Origin: Pseudooceanicola sp.
GTDB lineage: Bacteria > Pseudomonadota > Alphaproteobacteria > Rhodobacterales > Rhodobacteraceae
DNA length: 39,876 nucleotides
Assembly (NCBI GenBank): GCA_002709085.1
Contig: PAPR01000056.1
Coordinates: 1-39,876, forward strand
Direction: 5' to 3'
Numbering within the stretch: position 1 is the stretch's first letter; the number at the start of each line of letters is the position of its first letter. Under the pieces are notes generated by a model that saw nothing but the letters and a program-made list of their open reading frames with translations, had not been told where the DNA came from and ran no database searches. Below are positions 32,547 through 39,876 of this stretch, one piece after another. The position numbers were made by a program, and so were the translations under genes.

Positions 32547-33697
32547 TCAGATGACCGCCACGTCCAGCGGTGGAAACCCGTTGAACCCGACCGAGGCATA
32601 TGTCGATGTATAGGCGCCGCAGTTCCGAATGATGATCTGGTCACCCGAGCGCAGGCTCAACGGCAGCTCGACCCGGCGCTTTTCGTACAGGACGTCCGCG
32701 GAGTCACAGGACGGACCGGCGAGGATACAGGGTCCGGTGGCCTCGTGGTCGCGCGGTGTCAGGAACTGGTAGCGGATCGCCTCATCCATGGTTTCGGCCA
32801 GCCCTGAGAACTTGCCGATATCGAGGTAGACCCAACGATGCAGATCGTTGTGCGATTTCTTCGACACCAGCAGAACTTCGGCGGCAATTGCACCCGCTTC
32901 GGCGACGAGACCGCGACCCGGCTCAGCCATCACATGTGCTACGTGACCGAACCGCTGCTCGATCAACTCCATCACGCGGGCGGCATAGGCGGTCGGGCGC
33001 TGGATCGCTTCACCATAGTAGGCCGGGAAGCCGCCGCCGATGTTGAGAAGGCTCAGCTCATGCCCTGCCTCTTTCGCCGCGGCCCAGGTGGCGGCGACCT
33101 GATCCAGGGTCTCGATCCACATCTCGGCCTGCTTGAAAGCCCCACCGGGTCGAGCCCGAGATCGCGCGCCATATCCAGCAGTTCAATCGTCTTGTCACGA
33201 CCACAGCCGAATTTGCGCGACAGCGGCCAATCCGCTTGGGAGGCATCGACGATCAGGCGGATGTAAATTTGCGCGCCGGGCGCAAATTCCGCGATCTTCT
33301 CCAGTTCCTCCTCCGCATCGGCGGCAAAGAGCGTCACGCCCGCATGATAGGCGAATTCGATATCGCGGGCCTTCTTGACCGTGTTCCCGAAGGAGATGTT
33401 TTCGGGCCGCGCGCCTAGCGACAGGCACAGCTCCACCTCCGCGCGCGATGCGGCATCGAAGCCCGAGCCAAGCTCAACCAGCCGCTCGATGATCTCGCGT
33501 TGCGGATTTGCCTTTACCGCGTAGTGGATGCGGGCGTGACCCAGGCCCGCCTTCAGGGCGTGGAACTGCGCTTCGACGTGATCAACGTCGATGACCAGCG
33601 TCGGGCGGTCGAACGTTGTCTGACGGATGTAGGTTTCGACACGGGACTCGCGGCGTGAAAAGTCGAGGGCCGCGAAATCGGCAACGTATGCATTCAT
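32547..33697 (-). pseudogene. odc: Ornithine/lysine decarboxylase gene, frameshifted by a small deletion
   Basis: Fold-type III PLP decarboxylase (eukaryotic ODC-like), which would make putrescine. The N-terminal part (ATG at 33697, after GGAG) has RPTLVIDVDHVEAQFHALKA, the PLP-lysine segment HYAVKANPQREII, SRAEVELCLSLGA and KFGCGRDKTIELLDMARDLG. After GLDPVGLS, at about 33130-33137, the frame shifts; the other frame resumes with QAEMWIETLDQ and has LLNIGGGFPAYYGEA, MAEPGRGLVAEAGAIAAEVL and the active-site Cys block GPSCDSADVLYEKR. The conserved FHVGSQT stretch that should join the halves is absent, implying loss of about 22 nt. Both halves are otherwise well preserved, so the lesion is recent or an assembly artefact. 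Confidence 0.85.
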
Positions 33698-33770
33698 GGT
33701 CATCTCCAATAGACCCGGCCATATATGACCGCTCACTTCCAAGGGAGACGTAACCGTCGCTGCGTAATCG

Positions 33771-33793
33771 AAGGGCTGAGCGAGTCAGCCCTT
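33771..33793. terminator. Hairpin between the small ORF and the decarboxylase gene
   Basis: AAGGGCTGA (33771-33779) and TCAGCCCTT (33785-33793) form a 9-bp stem with a 5-nt loop. The minus-strand transcript has no proper U-tract afterward, so termination is only possible, not assured. Confidence 0.4.
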
Positions 33794-33898
33794 TCGCCAG
33801 AGGCGCGTGCGTTGACGTCTGCGTAAGCCCGCATATCGGATCTCTGACGGATTCGTACAAGGGGTAACCGGCCCTAGCGCCGATTTCTTTTGCTTTGC

Positions 33899-34060
33899 TC
33901 AGGCAAATTGGTTGTAGGGCAGATAGTCGACCGCTGGGATGGCGGGTCTCTCATCCACCCAAGGCGTCGGCGTGAAATATTGATACGCGACATTCAGTGC
34001 ATTCAATGCGGTCTGCGCCTTGTGTAGCGCTTCGCTGTCGGGTTGTGCAATCTTGGTCAT
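33899..34060 (-). CDS. Small protein of unknown function (53 residues)
   Basis: A short gene-like frame reading MTKIAQPDSEALHKAQTALN then ALNVAYQYFTPTPWVDERPA and IPAVDYLPYNQFA. A helical N-terminal half is followed by a proline- and tyrosine-rich tail. I recognise no domain. I chose the ATG at 34060 because AGG lies six bases upstream; in-frame ATGs at 34072 and 34183 are alternatives. It lies downstream of sdhB on the same strand, beyond a hairpin, and upstream of the broken decarboxylase gene. Confidence 0.5.
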   Translation of the reverse strand: MTKIAQPDSEALHKAQTALNALNVAYQYFTPTPWVDERPAIPAVDYLPYNQFA

Positions 34061-34247
34061 CTCGTACCTCATGACATCAGGGTCTCTCCCCTCGTCATAA
34101 ATGGGAGTGCGTGCCGCGCTCCGGCAGCCCCTTGGCGCGCAATGCCCCATTGCGCTGCGCTCAACGCTCGCCAGCGCATGCACCCTCTCATCGCCTCGAC
34201 AATCGCGGAAACATCAGGACCGACAGCGTGAAGAGCGCCCCATTGCA

Positions 34248-34277
34248 GAAAGGGCGGACCCATGGCCCGCCCCTTTC
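34248..34277 (-). terminator. Terminator-like hairpin after sdhB
   Basis: GAAAGGGCGG (34248-34257) pairs with CCGCCCCTTTC (34267-34277), with one bulged C, around a 9-nt loop. It lies 35 bp beyond the sdhB stop. The minus-strand 3' arm ends in CCCTTTC, a short T-run. Confidence 0.6.
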
Positions 34278-34311
34278 AGATCGTGATACCTGTGAAACCT
34301 TGGCACGCGGC

Positions 34312-35091
34312 TCAGACGCGGCGTTCCACCATCATCTGCTTGATATGCGAAATGGCGGCTGCGGGGTTCAGACCCTTGGGGCAGGTCTTGGCGCAATTCA
34401 TGATCGTGTGGCAGCGATAGAGCTTGAAGGGATCCTCCAGCTCATCCAGACGCTCGCCGGTCGCCTCATCGCGGCTGTCGATGATCCAGCGGTAGGCGTG
34501 CAGCAGCGCGGCTGGTCCGAGGTAGCGATCGCCGTTCCACCAGTAGCTCGGGCAGGAGGTCGAGCAGGATGCGCACATTACGCATTCATACAGCCCGTCG
34601 AGCTTTTTGCGATCCTCGATCGACTGACGCCATTCCTTGGCCGGTTTGTTGGTCTTGGTCTCCAGCCACGGCATGATCGAGGCATGCTGCGCGTAGAAAT
34701 GCGTCAGGTCCGGGATCAGGTCCTTGATCACCGGCAAATGCGGCAGCGGATAGATCGTCACATCGCCCTTGATCTCGTCCAACCCGTAGATGCAGGCCAA
34801 CGTGTTGATCCCGTCGATCATCATCGCGCAGGAGCCGCAGATCCCCTCGCGGCAGGACCGGCGGAAGGTCAGGGTGGGGTCGATCTCGTTCTTGATCTTG
34901 ATCAGCGCGTCCAGAACCATCGGGCCGCACTTGTCCATGTCGAGGAAATAGCTGTCGACGCGGGGGTTGTCGCTGTCATCCGGGGACCAGCGATAGATCT
35001 TGAACTTCCGGACGTTGGTCGCGCCCTGCGGTTTTGGCCAGGTCTTGCCGATCTGAACTCGCGAGTTCTTGGGAAGCGTCAGTTGTACCAT
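34312..35091 (-). CDS. sdhB: Succinate dehydrogenase iron-sulfur subunit
   Basis: Electron-transfer subunit of complex II, 259 residues. The N-terminal ferredoxin-like domain holds the [2Fe-2S] ligands in [16 protein letters not shown] and NTLAC. The C-terminal domain binds [4Fe-4S] and [3Fe-4S] clusters through [16 protein letters not shown] and [17 protein letters not shown]. Length and ligands are normal. It is the last gene of sdhC-sdhD-sdhA-sdhB, 10 bp after sdhA, and is followed by a hairpin at 34248. Confidence 0.98.
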   Translation of the reverse strand: MVQLTLPKNSRVQIGKTWPKPQGATNVRKFKIYRWSPDDSDNPRVDSYFLDMDKCGPMVLDALIKIKNEIDPTLTFRRSCREGICGSCAMMIDGINTLACIYGLDEIKGDVTIYPLPHLPVIKDLIPDLTHFYAQHASIMPWLETKTNKPAKEWRQSIEDRKKLDGLYECVMCASCSTSCPSYWWNGDRYLGPAALLHAYRWIIDSRDEATGERLDELEDPFKLYRCHTIMNCAKTCPKGLNPAAAISHIKQMMVERRV

Positions 35092-35101
35092 GTCGTCCTC
35101 C

Positions 35102-36907
35102 TCAGAACGTCCGCGCCTTGGGCGCGATTTTCTTCAGGCTGATCCCGCCTTCGTCTTCGGTCGTCAGCGGGTCGGTAATCACGGGGCGATAGCTGAGGTC
35201 GACGGCCGTGCCATCAACGCGCGCAATCGAGTGCACCCGCCAGTTTTCGTCGTCGCGGGTCGAGAAATCCTCGTGCGCGTGGGCGCCCCGGCTTTCCTTG
35301 CGCGCCTCGGCACCGACGATGGTTGCCAAAGCGTTCGGCATCAGGTTCGACAGCTCCAGCGTTTCCATCAAGTCCGAGTTCCAAACCAGACTGCGATCCG
35401 AAACCTTGACGTCAGAGAGTTTGCCAGCAATCTCGGTCATCTTGGTCACGCCCTCCTCCAACGTCTTGGATTCGCGGAAAACGGCAGCGTCGGACTGCAT
35501 GGTCCGCTGCATCTCCAGCCGCAGGTCGGAGGTCGAGATCCCGCCCTTGGCGTTGCGCAGGGTGTCGAACCGATCAAAGGCTTTGTCGACGGACGCGGTG
35601 TTGAGCACCGGCGCCGGGCTTTCCGGGTCCACGACCTTTCCGGCCCGGATCGCAGCGGCGCGGCCAAAGACGACCAGGTCGATCAGGGAGTTAGAGCCCA
35701 ACCGGTTCGCGCCGTGCACGCTCGCGCAGCCCGCCTCCCCCACGGCCATCAGGCCAGGGACCACGGCGGTCGGATCGCCCTCGGTCGGGTTCAGCACTTC
35801 GCCCCAATAGTTCGTCGGGATGCCACCCATGTTGTAATGGACCGTCGGCAGCACCGGGATCGGTTCCTTGGTGACGTCCACACCGGCAAAGATCCTCGCC
35901 GATTCCGAGATGCCCGGCAGACGTTCTGCCAGGGCCTCTGCCGGCAGATGGCTGAGGTTCAGGTGAATGTGATCGCTATGCTCACCCACACCGCGACCTT
36001 CGCGGATTTCCAGCGTCATAGAGCGCGAGACATAGTCACGCGGTGCCAGATCCTTGTACTGCGGGGCGTAGCGTTCCATGAACCGCTCGCCTTCGGCGTT
36101 GGTCAGGTAACCGCCCTCGCCGCGCGCGCCTTCGGTGATCAGACAGCCGGAACCGTAGATGCCGGTCGGGTGGAATTGCACGAACTCCATGTCCTGCAGC
36201 GGCAGACCGGCCCGTGCGACCATCCCGCCACCGTCGCCGGTACAGGTATGTGCCGAGGTGGCCGAGAAATAGGCGCGTCCATAGCCGCCCGTCGCCAGCA
36301 CGACCATCTTGGCGTTGAAGACATGCATCGTGCCGTCGTCCAGCTTCCAGCAGACAACGCCGGTGCACACGCCATCATCGGACATGATAAGGTCGATGGC
36401 GAAATATTCGATATAGAATTCCGCGTTGTTCTTCAGCGACTGACCGTAAAGCGTGTGCAGGATCGCATGGCCGGTCCGGTCGGCGGCGGCACAGGTGCGC
36501 TGCACTGCGGGACCTTCGCCGAATTCGGTGGTGTGACCGCCAAAGGGACGCTGGTAGATTTTGCCCTCTTCGGTACGCGAGAAGGGCACGCCGTAGTGCT
36601 CCAGCTCGTAGACCGCCTTGGGGGCCTCGCGCGTCAGATATTCCATCGCGTCCGTATCGCCCAGCCAGTCCGACCCCTTCACGGTGTCGTACATGTGCCA
36701 CTGCCAGTGGTCCGGGCCCATGTTGCTGAGAGAGGCGGCAATGCCACCCTGCGCCGCCACGGTATGCGACCGGGTCGGAAAGACCTTGGTCACGCAGGCG
36801 GTGCGCAACCCCTGCTCCGCCATGCCGAGCGTGGCGCGAAGACCCGCGCCGCCTGCCCCGACGACGACGACGTCGTATTCATGCGTTTCGTATTCGTAAG
36901 CAGCCAT
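35102..36907 (-). CDS. sdhA: Succinate dehydrogenase flavoprotein subunit
   Basis: Catalytic subunit oxidising succinate to fumarate, 601 residues. It has the FAD motif [18 protein letters not shown], the covalent FAD histidine in [40 protein letters not shown], the substrate-binding [20 protein letters not shown], and [20 protein letters not shown]. The C-terminal helical domain contains [20 protein letters not shown] with the conserved catalytic-region residues. Spacing to sdhD (15 bp) and sdhB (10 bp) indicates one operon. Confidence 0.98.
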   Translation of the reverse strand: MAAYEYETHEYDVVVVGAGGAGLRATLGMAEQGLRTACVTKVFPTRSHTVAAQGGIAASLSNMGPDHWQWHMYDTVKGSDWLGDTDAMEYLTREAPKAVYELEHYGVPFSRTEEGKIYQRPFGGHTTEFGEGPAVQRTCAAADRTGHAILHTLYGQSLKNNAEFYIEYFAIDLIMSDDGVCTGVVCWKLDDGTMHVFNAKMVVLATGGYGRAYFSATSAHTCTGDGGGMVARAGLPLQDMEFVQFHPTGIYGSGCLITEGARGEGGYLTNAEGERFMERYAPQYKDLAPRDYVSRSMTLEIREGRGVGEHSDHIHLNLSHLPAEALAERLPGISESARIFAGVDVTKEPIPVLPTVHYNMGGIPTNYWGEVLNPTEGDPTAVVPGLMAVGEAGCASVHGANRLGSNSLIDLVVFGRAAAIRAGKVVDPESPAPVLNTASVDKAFDRFDTLRNAKGGISTSDLRLEMQRTMQSDAAVFRESKTLEEGVTKMTEIAGKLSDVKVSDRSLVWNSDLMETLELSNLMPNALATIVGAEARKESRGAHAHEDFSTRDDENWRVHSIARVDGTAVDLSYRPVITDPLTTEDEGGISLKKIAPKARTF

Positions 36908-36922
36908 CGTGAACCTCGGGTC

Positions 36923-37294
36923 TTAAAGGGCGAGCCGGATAAGGGCAAAGATACTGACCGCGGCAATCGTATAGGCCAGCAGGGTCACGGCGATGATGGT
37001 CAGGCGCCCGGCCAGACCATGCACGTAATCCTCGATCGCCATCTGCGCGCCGTTCTTGAAGTGCATCATGCCGACGGCGAACGTCAGCGCGGCGACAATT
37101 GCCGGGAAGGGACGGGAATAATAGGCGACGACCTCTTCGTAGGGTTCGCCGATGATCCAGCCCGTGGTAAAGACGAACAGAGGCACCAGAACGATGAGCG
37201 CGATAGAGGACATCTGCATCGACCAGTGATGCTCTGTCCCGGTCTTGGAGGCGCCCATGCCCACGGCACGTTTGCGGTCGGTCAGAAAACGCAT
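36923..37294 (-). CDS. sdhD: Succinate dehydrogenase membrane anchor subunit
   Basis: A 123-residue membrane protein with three hydrophobic helices: MSSIALIVLVPLFVFTTGWI, PFPAIVAALTFAVGMMHF and IIAVTLLAYTIAAVSIFALI. The segment MMHFKNGAQMAIEDYVHG corresponds to the heme-b and quinone-site helix of SdhD (His, then IEDYVH). It anchors SdhAB to the inner membrane with SdhC. It lies 10 bp after sdhC. Confidence 0.93.
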   Translation of the reverse strand: MRFLTDRKRAVGMGASKTGTEHHWSMQMSSIALIVLVPLFVFTTGWIIGEPYEEVVAYYSRPFPAIVAALTFAVGMMHFKNGAQMAIEDYVHGLAGRLTIIAVTLLAYTIAAVSIFALIRLAL

Positions 37295-37304
37295 GGCTCT
37301 CTCC

Positions 37305-37694
37305 TTACACGATCAGGGCAGTGAGGATGGTCAGCACGATCGACAGACCGATAATGCCCCACCCCAGCTTGTCCGAGGTTTCCATGTCCAGCGCAAAGCC
37401 GTTGTCCCACAGCAGGTGGCGACATCCGGCCAGCGAATGGAACCACAAACCGAGCAGCGAGAAGAACATCACGATGTCCCCGACCCAGCTCGTGATCATG
37501 TAATCCACGACATCGAAATACCCGACACCCGAGGAGGCGGCCAGCAGCCACCAGGCAATCAGGATAGCCCCGACAATCAGCGCATTACCCGAGATCCTTG
37601 TCAGGATAGAGGTAACGGAGTTCAACTGCGGGCGGTAGTACTGCCCCAGCATGAACGGCGACAGCGGGCGATTGCCCCGGTTCACATCAGCCAT
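37305..37694 (-). CDS. sdhC: Succinate dehydrogenase cytochrome b556 subunit
   Basis: A 129-residue membrane subunit carrying heme b with SdhD. Family marks are RPLSPFMLGQYYRPQLNSVT and SILTRISGNALIVGAI (the quinone-site Ser and Arg region), and the heme-ligand block WFHSLAGCRHLLWDNGFAL. Three membrane helices are visible. It is the first gene of the operon; upstream lie tandem TGTGATCACA palindromes. Confidence 0.94.
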   Translation of the reverse strand: MADVNRGNRPLSPFMLGQYYRPQLNSVTSILTRISGNALIVGAILIAWWLLAASSGVGYFDVVDYMITSWVGDIVMFFSLLGLWFHSLAGCRHLLWDNGFALDMETSDKLGWGIIGLSIVLTILTALIV

Positions 37695-38010
37695 GAAATC
37701 CCCATTCGGTTTTTCCTAGGGCCGACTTCTACCGATTTTTACGCCCTTGTCATCATGACACACCCGCGCAGGTGCAGAAAAAGCGACGTGGCCCGTGGAA
37801 AGTTTTACCTATGTGATCACAGTCGCAAATTACGTGATCACAAATGTCAGGGGCAGACCTCGATGCCCGCCGGGCGGAATCGGCGCGGGCATCGTCCTCC
37901 CCGCAGAAACCGAGCCGCCCATATATCGCTGCAGCGCCCTCGCATCGGCGCACATCTGCCACGCGATACGCGCGAAGGCCACCGCCCCGCCCCACAATCC
38001 GACCCTCGGG
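37695..38010. other. Intergenic region between sdhC and mch
   Basis: A 316-bp stretch with no supportable gene. It must contain the sdh promoter, probably in the AT-richer part at 37710-37860, and the tandem palindromes. From 37860 to 38010 it is GC-rich and featureless to my eye, apart from being the 3' trailer of mch. Confidence 0.6.
37812..37842. promoter_or_regulatory. Tandem palindromic operators upstream of sdhC
   Basis: TGTGATCACA (37812-37821) is a perfect 10-bp palindrome and CGTGATCACA (37833-37842) repeats it with one change. The starts are 21 bp apart, two helical turns, so a protein could bind both on one face. They lie about 118-148 bp upstream of the sdhC start codon. The regulator is unknown. 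Confidence 0.6.
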
Positions 38011-39042
38011 TCAGGTCGGGATCAGGGCCCAGTAGTCCAGGTCCAACAATACCTGCGGCAGATATTTGCCATCGTCGCCCCGCAACTCACCGACGGAGCC
38101 GTCGTTCACCGCGACCAGCCGCAGTCGGATCGCGCCGACGCCCGGCGCGGAGGTCTCAGCCGTGTCCAGCACCTCGCTCCAGGCCTTGATCGTCTGGCCG
38201 CTGAAACAAGGGTTTGCATGCGCGCCGCCGTTCAATCCGACAATCATCTGCGCATTCGCCAGCCCGTTGAAAGACAGCGCCCGCGCCATTGAGATCACGT
38301 GCCCGCCGTAAATCAACCGCTGCCCGTCGGGACGGAATGTCGCGTCGAAATGCACCTTGGCCGTGTTTTGCCACAGCCGGGTAGCGATCATGTGCTCGGC
38401 TTCCTCTATCGTGACGCCATCGACATGGCCGATGACCTCCCCGACCTCGTAGTCCCCAAGGCGGTGCGCCTCTCCCGCCAGGGTGAAATCGTAACGGGTG
38501 AAATCCAGCCCCTTCGGGATCACCAGATCCTCGGGCGCGATGACACTTGCCAGGTCCGGCACGACGACCTCGGGGGCCGAAGCTTCGGTGTCGTTCTTGC
38601 GAACCATCACCCAACGGACATATTCCATCACGACCTCGTCGCGCTGGTTCAGCCCTCGGGTACGCACATATACCACCCCTGTCTTGCCGTTGGAGTTCTG
38701 CTTCAGCCCGATCACTTCGGACGAGGCACGCAGCGTATCGCCCGGATAGACCGGCTGCAGCCAGCGCCCCTCAGCATAGCCAAGGTTGGCGACCGCGTTC
38801 AGCGAAACATCCGGCACCGTCTTGCCAAAGACCACGTGGAAAGCCGCCAGATCGTCAATCGGCGAGGCCGGCAGCCCGCAATCCTGCGCAAATGCGTCGG
38901 AGGAATAGAGCGCATGCCGCGCCGGATAAAGCGCATGGTAAAGCGCCCGCTCGCCCCCCGAGACCGTGCGCGGCACGGCGTGGTCGATCACCTGACCGAT
39001 CGTATAATCCTCGAAAAAGCGTCCCGCGTTCGTCTTGACCAT
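38011..39042 (-). CDS. mch: Mesaconyl-CoA hydratase (MaoC-like, ethylmalonyl-CoA pathway)
   Basis: Hydrates mesaconyl-C1-CoA to beta-methylmalyl-CoA, a late step of the ethylmalonyl-CoA pathway. The 343-residue product has two MaoC-like hot-dog halves: the first with NAGRFFEDYTIGQVIDHAVP, LNAVANLGYAEGRWLQPVYP and GDTLRASSEVIGLKQNSNGK; the second with HFDATFRPDGQRLIYGGHVI and CFSGQTIKAWSEVLDTAE. The length equals the Rhodobacter enzyme as I recall it. The ATG at 39042 shares a base with the DUF1737 stop (TGATG) and follows GGGAG; a GTG one codon upstream is less likely. An mcl1 lyase gene, often adjacent, is not in the window. Confidence 0.92.
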   Translation of the reverse strand: MVKTNAGRFFEDYTIGQVIDHAVPRTVSGGERALYHALYPARHALYSSDAFAQDCGLPASPIDDLAAFHVVFGKTVPDVSLNAVANLGYAEGRWLQPVYPGDTLRASSEVIGLKQNSNGKTGVVYVRTRGLNQRDEVVMEYVRWVMVRKNDTEASAPEVVVPDLASVIAPEDLVIPKGLDFTRYDFTLAGEAHRLGDYEVGEVIGHVDGVTIEEAEHMIATRLWQNTAKVHFDATFRPDGQRLIYGGHVISMARALSFNGLANAQMIVGLNGGAHANPCFSGQTIKAWSEVLDTAETSAPGVGAIRLRLVAVNDGSVGELRGDDGKYLPQVLLDLDYWALIPT

Positions 39043-39245
39043 CACAATTCTCCCAACTTCATACCCGGATCATAGGCGCCATCCGCCTGCTTGGTGACCG
39101 CCTGCCCGCACCGCATCACCCCGGTCGTCGCGTCGTGCGCATAGGTCGGATCGCCATATAGCTCCCACCCCTTGGCCAGCGCGGCGGTAATCTTGTGACA
39201 GAATGCGGACGTGTCGTCCGCCGTCAGGAATCGATAGGCTTTCAT
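39042..39245 (-). CDS. DUF1737 family protein
   Basis: A 67-residue protein with the DUF1737 pattern: MKAYRFLTADDTSAFCHKIT, then ALAKGWELYGDPTYAHDATT and GVMRCGQAVTKQ. This small alpha-beta family has no established function. The ATG at 39245 is chosen because it begins the family domain; the frame continues upstream only as antisense-like sequence inside the nnrU gene. The stop overlaps the mch start, so the two are translationally coupled. Confidence 0.85.
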   Translation of the reverse strand: MKAYRFLTADDTSAFCHKITAALAKGWELYGDPTYAHDATTGVMRCGQAVTKQADGAYDPGMKLGEL

Positions 39246-39277
39246 GGTAACTCGCTGTGCGTTGCGCCCCGCAGGGA

Positions 39278-39826
39278 TCAGGAAAAGGGTGACAGACCAA
39301 AGGCAAAGTGAACGCCGACGATCAGTCCGTAGATCACCAGCGTGATCAAGGCGAGGATCACTTCGCTGCGCAGCCCGCCCGGCGTATAGCCCGCCGGCTG
39401 GTGCGGCGAGCGTCCCGCCACAATGACTCCGACGATTGACCAGAACAACAGCCCGCCAAACAGCAGCACAGCGGCCCCGTCGCCGCGCACCAGCAAATGC
39501 GAAACCGCCCACAGCCCTGTGCCGAGGAACATCGGATGCCGGATCATGCCGCGCAGACGGCTTTTGGAATGGCCAACGCCAAACATCGCGACCGCGATGA
39601 GCATCAGCAGGTTGTTCAGCGGCTTGCCCCATTCGGGCGGTGTATAGACATACCCGGCCTCGGCGGTGCGATAGCCGATCACCATCAAAACGATCGACAG
39701 CAGGGCCGTGACCGCCACCAGCCCCTTTGCGGCCTTGTCAGGCATACGAGCGCGCAGGCCGGGGGTCAGGCTCTTCATCAGATGCGGGTAGAACCACAAG
39801 ACCAGGCCGAGAAAGATCAAAAGCAT
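39278..39826 (-). CDS. NnrU family membrane protein
   Basis: A 182-residue membrane protein of the NnrU family, related to isoprenylcysteine methyltransferase-like proteins. Hydrophobic segments include LLIFLGLVLWFYPHLMKSLT, GLVAVTALLSIVLMVIGYRT, LNNLLMLIAVAMFGVGHS and VILALITLVIYGLIVGVHFA. The motif GMIRHPMFLGTGLWAVSHLL (RHPxxxG, typical of this superfamily) is intact. NnrU is named for a link to nitrite/NO reduction in Rhodobacter, but its role here, ahead of DUF1737 and mch, is unknown. GGAGG precedes the ATG at 39826. The last 50 bases of the window hold only this gene's upstream region. Confidence 0.88.
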   Translation of the reverse strand: MLLIFLGLVLWFYPHLMKSLTPGLRARMPDKAAKGLVAVTALLSIVLMVIGYRTAEAGYVYTPPEWGKPLNNLLMLIAVAMFGVGHSKSRLRGMIRHPMFLGTGLWAVSHLLVRGDGAAVLLFGGLLFWSIVGVIVAGRSPHQPAGYTPGGLRSEVILALITLVIYGLIVGVHFAFGLSPFS

Positions 39827-39876
39827 GGCGAAACCTCCAAAAGGTGAACTGGCGCTACGTTGCCCGCATCACCCCA

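Noticed and set aside
33053..33742. Two separate decarboxylase genes or programmed frameshifting
   Set aside because: The halves are complementary parts of one protein, the second lacks a ribosome site, no slippery sequence is present and conserved residues are missing at the join.
35069..37324. A 751-codon open frame antisense to the whole sdhCDAB operon
   Set aside because: Strikingly long, but composition is that of a mirror frame and it spans four genuine genes and their gaps; no domain is recognisable.
37812..37842. Crp/Fnr sites upstream of sdhC
   Set aside because: Crp needs TGTGA-N6-TCACA and Fnr TTGAT-N4-ATCAA; here the two half-sites directly abut.

Overview
The window looks like a chromosomal segment of an alphaproteobacterium of the order Rhodobacterales, probably the Roseobacter/Rhodobacter group. 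The evidence is the high-GC coding style, the hisS-hisZ-hisG order, several families largely confined to that order (DUF1489, DUF6522, DUF6473), adjacent divergent ccr and ecm genes of the ethylmalonyl-CoA pathway, and an intergenic repeat of the CCGGAGTATTTTTG type. No rRNA, tRNA, CRISPR array, intact transposon or prophage was recognised. The species cannot be named from sequence alone.

Layout. 1-2301 (-): 5' part of a B12-dependent ribonucleotide reductase gene (nrdJ) whose product carries an in-frame phage-repressor-like helix-turn-helix domain before its C-terminal TSCPD region; tandem NrdR-type boxes lie upstream. 2480-2920 (+): a DUF1489 gene. 3026-6473 (-): overlapping hisS-hisZ-hisG, with an unusual lower-GC insertion in hisS. 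6619-10335: slyX converging on dnaE. 10423-12940 (+): pxpBCA 5-oxoprolinase operon. 13180-16019: a nitric-oxide/iron-sulfur type island (DUF6522, truncated globin, DUF488, a Cu-ATPase remnant, a divergent formyl-THF cyclo-ligase paralogue, an NsrR-like regulator) with two matching 23-bp operators. 16321-20754 (-): a dimethylglycine/sarcosine dehydrogenase-like flavoprotein and gamma-glutamyltransferase. 20984-22668 (+): etfBA. 22766-26735: DUF6473, 3-hydroxyacyl-CoA dehydrogenase, DoxX, two decayed mini-ORFs and a RecD-like helicase. 26854-30489: ccr and ecm, divergent. 30721-32449: deoD and a YghU-type glutathione transferase. 32547-33697 (-): an ornithine decarboxylase gene broken by a small frameshifting deletion. 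33899-37694 (-): a small ORF and sdhCDAB. 38011-39826 (-): nnrU-like gene, DUF1737 and mesaconyl-CoA hydratase (mch).

How the genes fit together. The right half is rich in C4/C5 acyl-CoA metabolism. Hbd connects acetoacetyl-CoA and 3-hydroxybutyryl-CoA; Ccr carboxylates crotonyl-CoA; Ecm rearranges ethylmalonyl-CoA; Mch hydrates mesaconyl-CoA; ETF accepts electrons from acyl-CoA dehydrogenases such as methylsuccinyl-CoA dehydrogenase (not in the window); and SDH oxidises the succinate that results. The left half contains 5-oxoproline hydrolysis (pxpBCA) and, 6 kb away, Ggt, which together suggest use of glutathione and gamma-glutamyl compounds. B12 is needed by both NrdJ and Ecm.

Most worth a second look: the HTH domain inside NrdJ, the paired NsrR-like operators, the related TTGC-type motifs before ccr and etfBA, the hisS insertion, the broken decarboxylase gene and the tandem TGTGATCACA palindromes upstream of sdhC.
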